Assembly: GCA_948099385.1 (NCBI GenBank)
Contig: CANUEZ040000029.1
Location: 2,511,501 to 2,575,500 of the forward strand
From: Fasciola hepatica
Taxonomy: Eukaryota; Platyhelminthes; Trematoda; Plagiorchiida; Fasciolidae
Length of the DNA: 64,000 nucleotides
Direction of reading: 5' to 3'
Both the position numbers and the translations under genes were made by a program. Below, in pieces: positions 1-11,665 of this stretch. Each line of letters begins with the position of its first letter. The stretch's first letter is position 1. The notes under the pieces are model-generated. The model was not told the origin of the DNA. It saw nothing but the letters and a program-made list of their open reading frames with translations, and ran no database searches.

Positions 1-2790
1 AACATCATGGTACATGCATATCACGGTTTACGTGAACAGTGGCCACAATACTGTTACATAAGTAATTCTTCTTATGTATATGCTTACTATAGTACGCTGT
101 ATTCTGAGTACATGCCATTGAAACATGTTTCAGTAGCAACCACAGTGCTCACAAAGAATGTATACCATCTTTGTCCGATATTAACATCCTACAATGAAGT
201 TGGTCGTTTTTCAGTGGACCTTGATTGCACCTACAGCAGAGAAGAAAATGCTTAGGCTTTCGATTCCACTAACAGACCATCTCAAGTCCGTTCGGTAAAA
301 CATAGTAATGAAAACGGTCATTATACACACCAGACAACAACGCAGGGTATACAGTTTTATGCAAAAAACTACCATTAGTGGGAAACAGTTCGGGTTGAAA
401 TTCCAACTGGAACTTTTATTTGATAAGGTAACTTTTTATTGAGCCTACTGCTAAGCGCCTCAAAGCAGTACCTCCCAAGTACGTCATACCGAGACTACAA
501 CTTCGTGGACATAAATCTAAAACTAACTTTGATAATTGGCCGCACATTTTATGCTCACAGTTTAACTTCCCACAGGTGCAACATAAACTTTGTTGTTACA
601 TAAAACTCAACGGAGGCATCAATTTCTTCGATACAATACTCCACTTTAATTGATGGGTTTGGAAGCGCAATGCATGATACGCCGTTCGCACGATGAAATC
701 ACAATATAAAATTGGTAGATCAATTCATCGTTTTCGAAGACGGCTTGTCACTAGGAAGGGGGCGCAAGTTAAAAAACCCGCTTAGTGGGAACACTTCGGG
801 ATACCCGCACAGTACCTCAAAAGCTCAACCTGCACAGCATTTACAGGGCTAGGCAAGAGACAACCCTGATGTGTGCGCTCCATCACACCTAATGCCCCAA
901 ATCCTAGGCATGGAAGCAAGGGATTGAAAGGCTCGAGTGAATTAAAATTCTCCCGTCATTTCGGTATACCACTTCAGTGAATAACTCATCTCAAGTAACA
1001 CCCTTATGAAATGCCCCACACCTTGCAAGACAACAATTTTTTCAACTCATCTATTCCAAGTTCCGACTACTCCATTGCAGAAGAGGTCCTCTAACACATT
1101 AAGCCTAGGGCTAGGCCTCCTTAACTGCTCCTCTTTCGCCAATCAGTGTCCCGCGCAAATATATCCTCGGCATTTAATCCTAATATACCCTTCCGGATTT
1201 TCAAAGCCTCGTTATGGTCTCCTTTGAGTCTTCCTTTCCAAAATGACAGGAGCCCTATGTCCTGCGGTCCTTTGTCATACGACTTCCCCTGTTTTTCTAA
1301 AATCACCCGAATGGTCACTCAATGAACCTTTGCTAGGCAGGCTGTTTCCTTTACCAAACTGATTCCCAAGCCCTTACGAGATGTTCTAAAAGCTGCCTTT
1401 CCACTACTTCTTTTAAGTACTGATACTTCCACCTTTATGCAGCAAAATGCTGAGCGCAGCCAAGGGAGCTCACTTTTGGCCTTGTAAGCAGTCACTTTGC
1501 ACAGTCCGCCACATTTAAATTCTGCTGTCATTTTGACACCTAAGTCCTTTGTTGGCCGTGTGCCTCAACTTCCGGTGGTCCATTTTGTCCCTCAGCCGTC
1601 ACTCCCACTAGGTCTTCGGTTTGTAGACGGCTTCTGATATGAGGGTATATCCCATTTGTTAGTCCAGCTAACCATCTGCTCTATGTTTCTGGATAGGCCA
1701 TCTCGATCCACTGATCCTACATATTTTCAACCGTTTGTAAAAGTGGAACACGAAAGTGGCGGATTTTTTGCTGAGTAGTCTGTGTAGAGAAGGTATCAGG
1801 CTCAAAACCGACCCTTGATATACCTCGCTGGACAGCTCTGCTGCTCCTGGCCTGCAGGTTCCTACTCTAACCCGAAAATTCTTGTTGGTATATGTACCTG
1901 CCCTTTATCTCAAAAGCCCTCAATTTCTCCATCAGTAGGCAATGGATGACTCAGCCAGAAGCCTTGCTGAGGTGAAGTTACCGAACTTCGACCAACTTGC
2001 TTTTATCCAAATGGGTGGAGACTTATTCTTAGGACACAGAAAGGTTCGAGAGACAAAATTTGCCTTCCGAAAACCTGTGCCGTGCCTTACGGAGCAGCTT
2101 GTGCTCACTATGTGTTTACATGTGTTCTCTTATCGCTCACTCTAAACGATTGCCGAGAATGCATGGAGGGCCTGCAGGAGCTTGTTCCTCTCTTGACCAT
2201 GACCCTCTTTATTGGGTAGCCACTGCTGTGGCTAACTTCCAGTTCAGCCGTGATACGGCTTGATCTTGTGGCACAGTATAAACAACAGACTCGTCCACCG
2301 ATCATAGGGATCCATGGCTCATTGATGGCCGAGTGCGTTACAGGCCCGCCGACTTATGTGGCAAGGCCTTCCAGAAATTTCTCTGTACTCCCTCCATTCT
2401 TCGCAGGTTCGAAACGGTGGGAGCAGCCATTTGTGTTTTGACCAATGTTTGTTTTCCCCTATTACGTCTATGTACACTCTCAAAGAACAGACCTACGTGT
2501 CGGCTTCGCTCTGAGTGTAGCCGCACATTTCACGCTATCCCTCGAAACCGGAGGTCCCAAACCATTCCCAAGCGAAGTCTTCAACTGAACATATCTACGG
2601 TAGCTTTAAGTTTCGCCTAGCCTCTTTTGAAGGTGCCAGCTCAACGATCCCCTTTGCCCCTCATTGGACTTTCACGGCCCAGTTTCCATCCTGTTCGTAC
2701 CGCAGGTGGGCCTTTTTGCAACCAGAGGTCTCGAAAACCTGCTAGATTTTGACCATCTTTTTACCTGCTTGGCCTACCACGCGTGTCTTC
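1..2790. other. Unassigned AT-rich sequence, no gene recognised
   Basis: Only short open frames (up to about 95 codons) are present, in all frames and without a recognisable domain. No LTR, hairpin tail or microsatellite was seen. A frame on the minus strand near 2340-2450 faintly recalls the C-terminal region of LINE reverse transcriptases, but too weakly to annotate. This is probably old decayed repeat sequence. Confidence 0.4.
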
Positions 2791-2801
2791 CAAGCTGGCT
2801 T

Positions 2802-2850
2802 TTATGATCGACAGCAAACGAATTACAACGGAAGTCTCGAAATGGGCCCT
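2802..2850. repeat. Left terminal repeat remnant of decayed gypsy copy
   Basis: This matches 5533-5581 in direct orientation: TATGATCGACAGCAAA, then GAAT, then GAAGTCTCGAAAT, with scattered substitutions between. Its position just outside the decayed gag-RT segments suggests an LTR remnant. The full LTR boundaries cannot be traced. Confidence 0.5.
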
Positions 2851-3730
2851 GAATTGGGGCTTAATTTCCTCCACTGGAAGCTGTTGAGTCGTGTCTTCGG
2901 CCCTGCGTGTCACTTGAGAGTTGAAACTCAGGTCTGGCTCTGATACAGAGGAGGGAAGTTTGTTAGTGGGACTGCGTGGCTTCTCGTTTTCTTCTTCGTG
3001 GCTTCAATCTTCAGTGGATCGTTCGGCAGCCGGTGCAAGATTTCCCAGTGACGCGGAATTTCCCCGGCCATCCTTAAAGAGGATTCGGACGTGGTTGGAA
3101 CGGCATTTTAGTAATTTAGCTTCCCCGACTAATGGGTTATATATGGATGATCGAGCGTTTTTACGGAGAGATACCCTGTCTGAACTCACCTACCAATAGG
3201 TCATTGATGAGCTTGCTGTGGCTCTTCGATTGTGAGGAAGCATCCTCCCATGAGGAGTACAGTTAGTAGCTGTACGGCTTAGGGGGGAGGCTATTGAAAC
3301 GTCTTAGGAAGAACGGCTTTCCACTGATCGCAGCTCTAAGGTAAAGGTCTTCCAAGTGCTACCTTTCAAACGTTCGAATTTTCCGTTTGCACTGGCGGTT
3401 ATAGGGCACAGTGCGACTAGCTGCAATGCCCTTGCTGTGGGGAAGATGTTTCGACAAATCTAGTATAAACAACGAACCGAGGTCATAACGTATGCAATGG
3501 GGTGTACCAAAGATAGAAGAAGATTATTTTAACACCACTACGGTGAAAGTAGATTCATCCACGTGGAAGTACTGGAATAGAAGACGGGAAAACTCATCGA
3601 TAATAGCGAGCGGAAACGTGTTTCTAAGGAGAACGGAAGAGGGCCTTTGAGGTCTATATTCAGACGCTCGAATAGCTGCGCAGCCTCGAACAAAGAGATA
3701 TAAGGGGGACTGTAAAATTATGCTTTAATT

Positions 3731-4207
3731 TCAGAAAGTATGGAACACTGGGATGTGACCGATTTTACTTCTGCCGTCGAGAATGGTGAGCCAAGACTTT
3801 TGACAAAATGTAGTATTCCACGTACGCCGGGGTGGAACAGGGATCCATGAGGCTGTTCCATTCAATCGTTCCTTGGCTATGACACAATCAATGGCACGTT
3901 GAAGATAAGCAACTTCGTCTTTCTCGCCCAGTGAGATACGACAAAACTGGTACAATTAGCAGCATGCTTCGAGCGCCGTTTGGTGTTTTTCACTGTATTT
4001 AATCAGTATTTGGTGGCAAGCACCCTTCAAGTCTAGTGTGCCGTAAAATTCACACAGCGAAACTGCTCCGATTAGCTTTTCTATACTTGGAAGTGGGTAA
4101 GCATCTAAATGTGTGAGGCGATTTACCTTTTGGCCATATTCAGTTGCCAGTCTCCTGTTGTAACGTTTATTCTTAGCAATAGGAAACGGCTCTCTACAAG
4201 TGGACAT
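3731..4207 (-). pseudogene. Ty3/gypsy reverse transcriptase fragment (broken)
   Basis: The 4207-3956 segment reads YPLPSIEKLIGAVS followed by GTLDLKGACHQI, matching the gypsy RT motif YPLPxIxxLL plus FSxxDLxxxYHQI, in which the D of LDL is a catalytic aspartate. The adjoining 3955-3731 segment begins with a degraded counterpart of LYQFxRMPFGLxNA and QRAID. The expected YLDD box falls in a stretch reading TASWIPV, so its catalytic aspartates are lost. A stop separates the two segments. This is a dead RT remnant; the family assignment to Ty3/gypsy is firm, the clade unknown. Confidence 0.7.
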
Positions 4208-4432
4208 TGACGACCTATTAATCCCGGGGGTAGTATTGATACGAATTCAGGCTTGATAACCATGGAATCTTGCAGTGGATGTCGTCGTGACTTAGCAGCG
4301 ATATGCCTTCAATCGGAAGATAGGTGCTCGAAAAGTGGTTGTGGTTTGATTTTGGCCGCCAGTAAACTGTGGAAAGAAGGTGGTTTGTACCCAGAAAATA
4401 GAATTTCAACACATTCATGCAATCTGCGGAAG

Positions 4433-4708
4433 TCATGTCCAAGTAGAAAATCCTCGCGTAAATAGAACAAGACAGAAGGTTTTGTGCGTGTACAACGAAT
4501 ATTTCTGGGGTGGATAGATACAAACAAATGTCCCTGGAGGATGCCAAGTGATGCTGTTCTGTGAGGCAATGACGTGCCATTCATACTTTTTAAACACATT
4601 CTTGGAAATGCAGCTCCCGGAACTCCCAGTGTCATTAGGTGTGCAGCTTGATTCCGTTGACAGCGATAAGAATGATCGCTCTACGGAGGCAGTGGGGGGC
4701 CGCTGCAC
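4433..4708 (-). pseudogene. Ty3/gypsy aspartic protease fragment
   Basis: The segment contains DTGSSGSCIS (codon for D near 4633), which fits the retroviral-type protease active site D-T/S-G-S/A. The overlapping frame 4635-4309 carries a later REDFLLGHDFRRLH stretch, recalling the LLGxDFLxxH motif that closes gypsy proteases, so a frameshift lies between them. It lies between the degraded zinc knuckle and the RT fragment, which fits gag-pol order. Confidence 0.6.
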
Positions 4709-4744
4709 TAGCGACGAAGGAAGTGACGGAGTCCGCAGACGCTG

Positions 4745-5510
4745 TTACGTGTCTGAGGACGGGCGCGGATTTCCCGCCATTAGAACTTTGGCAGACCCGT
4801 TGAAATTCCTAGTTCTTCCGTATTCCCAGTACAGAGCTTCCCTAGCAGTGCACTTCGTTTTCAGGTATCGACTCACATGGCAGAAAAAACCAGAAGTTTC
4901 CAACTGCCGATCCGGGTTTTCCTGTGTCGTGTGAATCACCTGAGTTATCCAAAATGGGAGGATTATTCGCGGAAAATGAGCAAGATTTGCGTAGGACAAC
5001 ATAGTACGATGCAGGTTGTTTTGGTCAAACTTGCGTCTTCTGGCGCGAGCTCAGGTGTCTTTTCTCCTAGTAATCTTTGCCGAATTTGATTAGACTTCAG
5101 GCCACGAATAAGTGAATCACGGATACATTTTTCCTGCGCTGGTCACCCAGCACTGCCTTGAAATCACAGTCGACAGAGAGAGGTGGTAATTGTCAAAGAA
5201 ATTGATCAGAAGCCTATTCCTGTTCTTATCTGATGGATGATAGTGCATGGCGGGCAAAAGATGTATTTTCCGACTCAATTTAAGGTTTCTCGAGAGCTGT
5301 GATAATGGAGTTAAAATCCTTGCACGCGGCAGTGTGTTTGAAGACTGACTGTGCCACATAGTTTCCTAAAGTGGCAAGTTTGTCAGCATTACGGAGTTTC
5401 ATAAAAGTCAAGAAGTAACAGAACATCCCCTTCCAATTGATCCAATAATCCGTAGCGTCCAGCAAGTGAGGACTGTTGTCTGAACCATCTGGCCGTAGGA
5501 TTCGATCCAT
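4745..5510 (-). pseudogene. Gypsy Gag-like region with degraded zinc knuckle
   Basis: The 5510-5280 segment is a Gag-like helical stretch (WINWKGMFCYFLTFM, then DKLATLGNYVAQSVF) resembling Gag proteins of flatworm gypsy elements. The 5002-4745 frame contains KTKCTAREALYWEYGRT, in which a CCHC knuckle (C-x2-C-x4-H-x4-C) appears to have lost several cysteines. The assignment rests on position and weak similarity; only the protease and RT to its left are clear. Confidence 0.45.
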
Positions 5511-5532
5511 ATTTCGGAGGTTGAATAAAATG

Positions 5533-5581
5533 TTATGATCGACAGCAAATGAATGATAACCGAAGTCTCGAAATAAGACTC
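5533..5581. repeat. Right terminal repeat remnant of decayed gypsy copy
   Basis: Direct-repeat partner of 2802-2850. It lies just upstream, in minus-strand sense, of the Gag-like segment ending at 5510, as expected for a 5' LTR. Confidence 0.5.
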
Positions 5582-5839
5582 TGAAGTGAGGCTTTAATCA
5601 ACTTGGAGCAAGGTCATAGCTAAGACATAAATAGGCAAGAGTTATAAGGCTTTAACATGGGAGAACACAAGCAGTAACAGAATTATCCAAATATGGAAGA
5701 TTTGAATACCATACTTGCCTGCCATCATTTTTGAATTCCTGAAGTGCGGCAAAACTGTCCTCAAGCTCCAGGTTTCCTTTGCAGCGTGTCCTTACCTCTC
5801 GCTACCTCTTTCCCTGTCTCTTAGTCTATTTCTGCAGTC

Positions 5840-6430
5840 CTAGCTCTGAAGCCCCTCATGCTTAGCCCTCAATAGTTTTACGTAAATCCTCCACGGCTTT
5901 TGCATACCACAGCGGAGCCAAATTTTGATGGTGACATGATCACATTTGCACAAAATTGACGGCAAATCTAGCATGCCCACTTCATTTCCGTGTTTTGTGA
6001 TCACCAGGTCGAGGAGTAAAGGCTGCTGTCCTGATATGTACCTTTTGCTTCTCCTAATACGCTGAATCAGGGTCCCGCAATGCACCTAGCCGATGAAGTC
6101 TTTCTCTGCTCTACCCTTGACACAGCCACCTGTTGTCCAATCAACTCCGAGCAGTTCACAGCATGCTGCCACCAGAATTCCGTCTGCTGAAGCCTGAGGC
6201 TGGTATGGTGCATCCATCAATTTTATATCGTCATCTAAGAATGATTCCGGGCTTCAATATATGTATGCAACTACTGTCATCCTGGTTATCAAACTTACTT
6301 TGATAGATAGCATTTAGTGCCTGCTACACACAGGCTTCTGATTCTATGTTCTTTGGCCTTGCTCTGAAGAATAGGGCTACTCCGCCGTCTGCCCTGTCAC
6401 ATTCTCTGTCTTGCCGATAAACGAAATAGC
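5840..6430 (-). pseudogene. LINE endonuclease fragment (CR1-like family B)
   Basis: Minus-strand translation shows, in order, YRQDRECDRADGGVALFFR (about 6425-6350; the RxDRxxxRGGGVA motif of non-LTR APE-type endonucleases), a region around DWTTGG (about 6140), then LLDLVITKHGNEVG and a CDHVTIKI stretch (6085-5900) matching the LDLVxT and SDH motifs that close these domains. Catalytic Asp-His is kept at the C-terminal motif, but stops and frame changes interrupt the chain. It is a different family from the LINE at 48.6 kb and resembles the fragment at 63 kb. No RT part was recognised beside it. Confidence 0.65.
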
Positions 6431-7130
6431 ATTCTTGCACTCCCCAAGGAACATGGTCCTTTTAAGATGGCCAAGTCTCTTTGACGCTACGACTAATTTA
6501 ACATTGCAGCGAGCAGCTCTAGTGGTCATTTTCTCCCGTTTGTTCCAAGGGCTGCAGTTTGTCTCGGCTCCGTGTGCTCAAGACTTCGTGTGGCCGGAGA
6601 CGATCATGAATGTCGGTTTCCACTTCCGTCCGCCCTCATAAGTGTGAAATCCTTTGTTGGTCCCATTAGCCCCATTCTGATTGACCCCCAGAGTTCTCCT
6701 ACCAGAGGGTTTGCTTGGCTCCATGTTCACTGCAATCCGTGTAATTCACAATAATTGCAAATCGAGCCAGGCTTAGCCAACTCACACGGACCCCAAAGCT
6801 ATAGCAAAATTGGTTCATGGTTTCCGCGGTACTAAATTAAAAATCACAAAAATGCATGTATATACGGGCCTCAGGTATGCCACCAAATAGACTCGACAAC
6901 AAAACCTAGAGTTCCAAAGTCCTGTGGTCCGAACACGATGATCGAAAAAGGCTGAGGGTTAAATTCAAGTGTACCACGCGAACTGGCAATCATGCAAAAG
7001 CTTTGTATGGAGACCATCCTAGTAAAACTATATCAAATATAATCAAATTCACAAAGCACGTAGAACATGTGGGGGGGGGTGTCAGTGGCCCATTAGCATC
7101 TGAGAAGGCAAGAAACAACTGCCCTAAAAC
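6431..7130. other. Unassigned interval
   Basis: Nothing recognisable was found. The stretch next to 6430 may hold more 5' sequence of the minus-strand LINE fragment. A G10 run lies near 7070-7079. Confidence 0.3.
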
Positions 7131-7139
7131 ACAGCAACA

Positions 7140-8990
7140 AAACTGGCTACCTGTCTAACCTGCCTAGTAAATGGTCCAATCACTCCAAACCTACCTCGCC
7201 CAAATTCCCCATCTGCGGCTCATCTAACGCTAATATCCACGCATCTATTTCCGGGGCCTTCGACGTAAATTCCTCTTCCTCCCTTTGAAACGGCCCTGGT
7301 ACCCTTCTCCTACAATCCAGCCCCGCACCTCTGCCTCTCTCTCATCGATCCTCTTCACCCATCTAGAGACTGAAAATACAGCTTCTTCCACTGAACCTTC
7401 CCCGGAGCCGGGCCCAGATGATCTCCCACCGGCCCTCCTCCGTTTCGAAGGCCCTGACCTCCCCTTATTGTTACTTATTGTATATATCACATCGATGCTT
7501 CGCAGTTTCGTCACTCCTCAATGGAAAGTCTCTTTTATAAATCCGCACTTTAAAAAGGGTGCATTATACGACCCAGATAACTATCAGCCCATTAACCACA
7601 CCCCAGCAGACTGCAAAACCATTGGGAGAATGGTCAAAAAGTTCATTGTTCAGTACCTCTTATCCAAAGACCTGCTAAACCTTGGTCAGCATGGTGTCTT
7701 GGACTCCCGCTCCTGCTCTTCCAGCCAGCTGGACTTCAGCAATGTCCTATCGTCCGCTGCCGACACCAGCAACTCCGTAGTCGTCCTGTACTTCGACATG
7801 TCTAAGGCTTTTGGCCTTGCTCCCCATATGCACCTGTCAGCCAAAATCCGGCCTCTTGGTATTACTGACCCTCTCCTCTCTCGGCTATCCTCGTATTTCT
7901 CTCAAAGAGCACAAACTATGCTCGTTCATGGCCACTTATCTTAATAAAAAGAATGGTATATTTCTCGACTATGGTCGAGATGCCCTCGCAAAAGCACGAT
8001 CACGGTGTACAACGTTACCCAAAACGGTGAACTGTGCACCAATTTCAAGAACTGGAGTCAAAAAATCTGCCAAAACTATTACTAGCGGAGTCACACAAGG
8101 CAGTGTCTTGGGCCAATCACTATTCCTCATTCACATCAACGACATAATATCTTCTGTTCGCCACGGTGCCCCTTTTTTCTTTACCGACGACATAAAAATG
8201 GTGTACTCCTTCCTGCCTAACAACCTATCCATGACCATGTGCAACATACCCCGCGAATTAACCTCTCTCCAAACCTGATGCTTCTCGCGGTTCATGAAAT
8301 TCTCTGCTGAGGAAGGCTTCTTCTTGCCTTACAAGTGCACTGTACCGCCCGGCCAAGTTTGTCTGGATGGCCTATTCATCCCCATGCACCCCGCGGTTGT
8401 TGACCTCGGCGTACGCTGCTCTTCTTCTAACCCCTCAGAACAGGCGTAGTTGCAAATCGATAAAGCCAAGCGAACCCCAGGCCTGATTCATCGATGTCTC
8501 TTACTACCAGCCAGTCGCCTCTCCATGCACCTCTCGTGTGTAAGATCGCTCCTAGAATATTGTCCGATCACCTCCAGCCTCTGGCCATCTTCCTCTATTG
8601 TATCTCTTGAGAACGTACGGCCTACCTTCACCGAAGTGCTGTTAGGAGTATCCATGGCCCTGAGGTACCGCCAGCGCTGTGAGCTCCTACAAGTTCAGCC
8701 TCTGTAGATTCGTCAGATGAGGCTCAACCTGATTTTCCTTTCTAGGCTAATGCACGACTAGGCCCATACCTCCTATCATATCTCATTCGCTGCCCCCTGC
8801 CCCTACCCCGTCCAACGTCGTGCCTTCTCTCTCCCTGTCCCGCAATCTAATCTCAGTCTGCAGCCCCGATTTTTCCTGTCAGCTTATTTCAAAATCTGGA
8901 ATGAGCTCCCCCTTAGTTTACGCAGAGCCTCCTCACTGTTCACTTTAAGGCACGCACCTGTTTTATGCCTAACAGTTCCCAGTTTTGTGT
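7140..8990 (+). pseudogene. CR1-like LINE ORF2 fragment (RT and C-terminus), broken
   Basis: The 7285-7944 segment keeps EPGPDDLPPALLRFEGPD (RT palm entry, PGPDGIP in intact copies), NYQPINHTPA, GQHGVLDSRSCSSSQ and the palm motif YFDMSKAF. The 8062-8278 segment continues with TSGVTQGSVLGQSLFLIHIND and FTDDIKMVYSF, where the catalytic FADD box has become FTDD with both aspartates still present. The C-terminal part (8279-8980) follows through several frames with stops. A 116-bp hairpin-tail repeat (7943-8058) interrupts the palm in the opposite orientation. Upstream, 7200-7285 matches the linker in a different frame. It is a dead copy. Confidence 0.8.
7943..8058 (-). repeat. Hairpin-tail SINE-like repeat, copy A
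   Basis: This short insertion lies within the RT of LINE copy 1 and is antisense to it. In its own sense it ends in TCTCGACCATAGTCGAG, AAATATACCATT and an A/T tail. It shares with copies at 36.59 and 40.95 kb a further 50 bp or so (GTGTACAACGTTAC..., then GAACT.T.CAC.AATTTCA). No clear target-site duplication was found. Confidence 0.65.
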
Positions 8991-11665
8991 TGCTCACCGA
9001 TGAGTTCATCTTCATCAATCCGGCCTTGAAAGAGGCCGCACACTGTAACCTTACTACTTCTGCGCCACAGGCCAATAGGTACACTCCATGCCCGACACTT
9101 CTCCATTCTTTAGTGCCGCGAACTACGGCCATTGCTACCCCGATCCACAGCAAACTCATCTCCTGCCTTCGTAAGATAACCCTGTTGCTCACCCACTTTT
9201 ATCTGTCATCCATCATTTTTATTTTTTCTCTCCTCAGTATTCTTTGCTCTCCAGCTGGGATACACCCAGTCTTCGCTTCTCTATCCCCTTCCCTTTCCAG
9301 TGATCCTCGACGACGGTCAACCACTTGGGTAACCGTACTGACCATCTCCCTGGCAGGTGCACCAGAATGATGTTGCCACACGGCCGTCCGCCACTCGCTG
9401 TTTCCGTTGGTTCTGCTGTCCATGGTCCCACAACCTGGCCAACTGATCGTAGGTCACATACCCCCATGGCGGTCTCCTTGCCCCCCGTACAATTATCAAT
9501 GACCACTCGTGCCACTCCCAACGGTGCGGGACGCGGTCAGATCTACCGCTACCGCCGGAGCATATCGGGCTTGCGGGCCGTGTGCAACGATGTGCGAGCG
9601 CAACTGGACTGGTGGATCACGGCTCCTATGTTCACTTCGTCAAGCATTTTTCAGGTTAGGTGCCCGGCGCACGTCCAGTCCCACCCACTGGCACCAGCTG
9701 CGGATAGCACGCTCTTACTTTCCTTGGACTACCGCATCCAATACTGTTGGTTGGAAATTTCGTGCTCCCCATCCTTGTTCCGCCACAGTACGCCCACCTG
9801 TAGTTCTTATCATCTGTTACGGCTTTCCATTTTTGTCGTTCTACCACGGTATGCACACCTATCCATTCTGTCCTTGCTCACATCACCTCTTACCAAGTCA
9901 CCTCTCATTGCACGACGTCAATATCGTCCTACCCGCTCTCCTCTGCCGAAGCTCGCCAATATTTTTTCCACCTCGAGTCATAGCCGGCTTCTATTCTTCA
10001 TTCACTTGGTATCACCCCATGCTCATAACGCCCATTGATAGCATTCTTATACCTCACTGCCTGTACTTTTGTTGAATCCCTCCTTGTTCTCCCTCCTCAT
10101 GTCTAATGCCATTACCCACCAGTCACACTCGCACCCATGGCCACTCCTCGTATTAGAACTCGCCGCTCCGAACTATGCATCTTTTACAGTCGCATTTGTT
10201 ATCTAATCACCATCATCATTTTCTTTTTTCTTGGCTCCGCGATTCCTCTGTGGTTCTGTTCATTAGGCAGTGCCCCGACTAGCATCATCCCGCTCAATCC
10301 GTCTGTTCAACTGGCTGCTGGCAAGCAGCTCTCTAGTTTCACTGCCCCAACCCCATCGCGTTTTCATTTCTTGGACCTTTTTTATTACTCGTTTACCTAT
10401 CCTGGTGCTTCCTGCGCCTTCCTTCTCTGCCTCCTTGGTGTTTCACCTGTAGTTAAACGATATGGTTGGTCATATCTCACCTGTGTCTCTTCGGCCGTTG
10501 CCTTCATTTCCTGCTCCGTATATTGCTAGCCACGGGCATTTTCTGCGTGCCTTTCAGTTTGGTCTGCTTTTCCGTGTTTCACCGACGGTGAAGACATCGT
10601 TACTTCAAGATGCTCAATTACAGCTCCAAATCGTTCGATTTGCCATTACCCGATTCCTATGGTCCATCATCACATGTAGCACCTACATTGATCAAATAAT
10701 TGCGCCTATTCTAACCTGTTCTGTCCGATCCTATCCCTCACAGTCCCTCGTTCATGATCCGCTATTCAGAGCCGGCATCACTTATGTGCTTCCCAGTCTT
10801 CTCTCTTTGTTGATCCAGTATGTTAACCCGTCATAAAAATAATCGTCTGAATTTTCCCAAGACTATCCGACACATTTCGATTTAACCCTAGCTACCTCTT
10901 CCAATCATTGATACTTTTTTTCTCCCGGCGCGCCATTGCTCTTTGCTTCCGCTCCTTGTATATCTATTTATACACATACATATACCTATGTATATATATG
11001 TTCTCTCTGCATCCTGTACCTTTTTGCAGGCCATTTCTCATGCTATCATCCGGCCGACCCTCATGATATTCGTTCATTCTTTTTATATATGTGCCTCACA
11101 ATTGCCATATCAATCCTTACAAACCACTGTTGCCATCTGTACTGCCCTTAACTTCGTCCAATGCTCGTTACCTGTTCTACGATGCGCTTTGTGCTTCTGT
11201 CAGCTGACCATCTACCGCAGTGTGGTAAGGCTCAATTACTATCTAGTCCCTTGCAATGGATCCTTTTTCTTCTCCACGGACTCCCGCTACCACTGTTTCT
11301 CATATCAATTTCTAGGACCTCTCATGTATATCTTCCAGTTTTCCGATATCCCCACTGGGAATTGCCATACTCGCCACCTGACCTTGAAACTCATATCCAC
11401 CAGGAATCCATTTGAATCCGCCTTTGGGTGCTTTTAAACTCCTCTCATTTTCTTTGGTGTGCACACATTCATCATAAATTTGTCTCTGTCCACAGCCCAC
11501 CCATCCTAAGTTTGTCGTGCATATTTCTGCTCTTCCATGAATTCTGTCTGTCCATTTCATCGCTCGTAAAACTTGATCATGCGTCTAGCATGCCTCGGGC
11601 GTCTCCTAAATGAGCCTCTATTGCTTTTATTTTTATTAATATTGTTGTTATTATATTTCTTTTAC
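8991..11665 (+). other. Pyrimidine-rich, gene-free stretch; probable LINE 3' UTR
   Basis: The sequence is rich in CT and T tracts on the plus strand, with open frames up to 237 codons that are rich in Ser, Leu and Pro and have no recognisable domain; these are expected by chance in stop-poor pyrimidine-rich DNA. The same character follows the main LINE at 53.56-56.77 kb. A short (TA/CA)-rich stretch lies at about 10968-11003. Confidence 0.45.

Larger units (their letters stand above)
2802..5581 (-). mobile_element. Decayed Ty3/gypsy-type LTR retrotransposon
   Basis: On the minus strand the order is Gag-like segment (about 5510-5120), degraded zinc knuckle (about 4900-4800), protease (about 4630) and RT (4207-3731), which is the normal gag-PR-RT order. 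Both ends carry a related repeat of about 49 bp (2802-2850 and 5533-5581) beginning with TTATGATCGACAGCAAA, probably remnants of the two LTRs. The space between the RT and the left repeat, about 0.9 kb, is too short for RNase H plus integrase, so this part is deleted or unrecognisable. All coding segments are broken by stops and frameshifts. The family differs from the young CsRn1-like copy at 56.8-62.2 kb. Confidence 0.65.
7140..11665 (+). mobile_element. Decayed CR1-like LINE copy 1, 5'-truncated
   Basis: The coding part (7140-8990) covers the end of the endonuclease-RT linker, RT and C-terminal region of an ORF2 related to that at 50.7-53.6 kb. It is followed by about 2.6 kb of pyrimidine-rich, gene-free sequence to 11665, ending in GATCATGCG... 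and a TTTATTTTTATTAATATTG stretch that recalls the hairpin-plus-(ATT)n tail of the main LINE at 62.9 kb. The proposed 3' end is inferred from that tail and from base composition; the UTRs were not aligned base by base. Confidence 0.55.

Noticed and set aside
2338..2526. Minus-strand frame with a MEGVQRNFWKAL stretch recalling LINE RT C-termini
   Set aside because: The match is a handful of residues with no supporting motif on either side.
9325..10075. Long open frames of 188-237 codons in the pyrimidine-rich block
   Set aside because: Stop codons are rare in CT-rich DNA; the predicted proteins are low-complexity Ser/Leu/Pro without domains.
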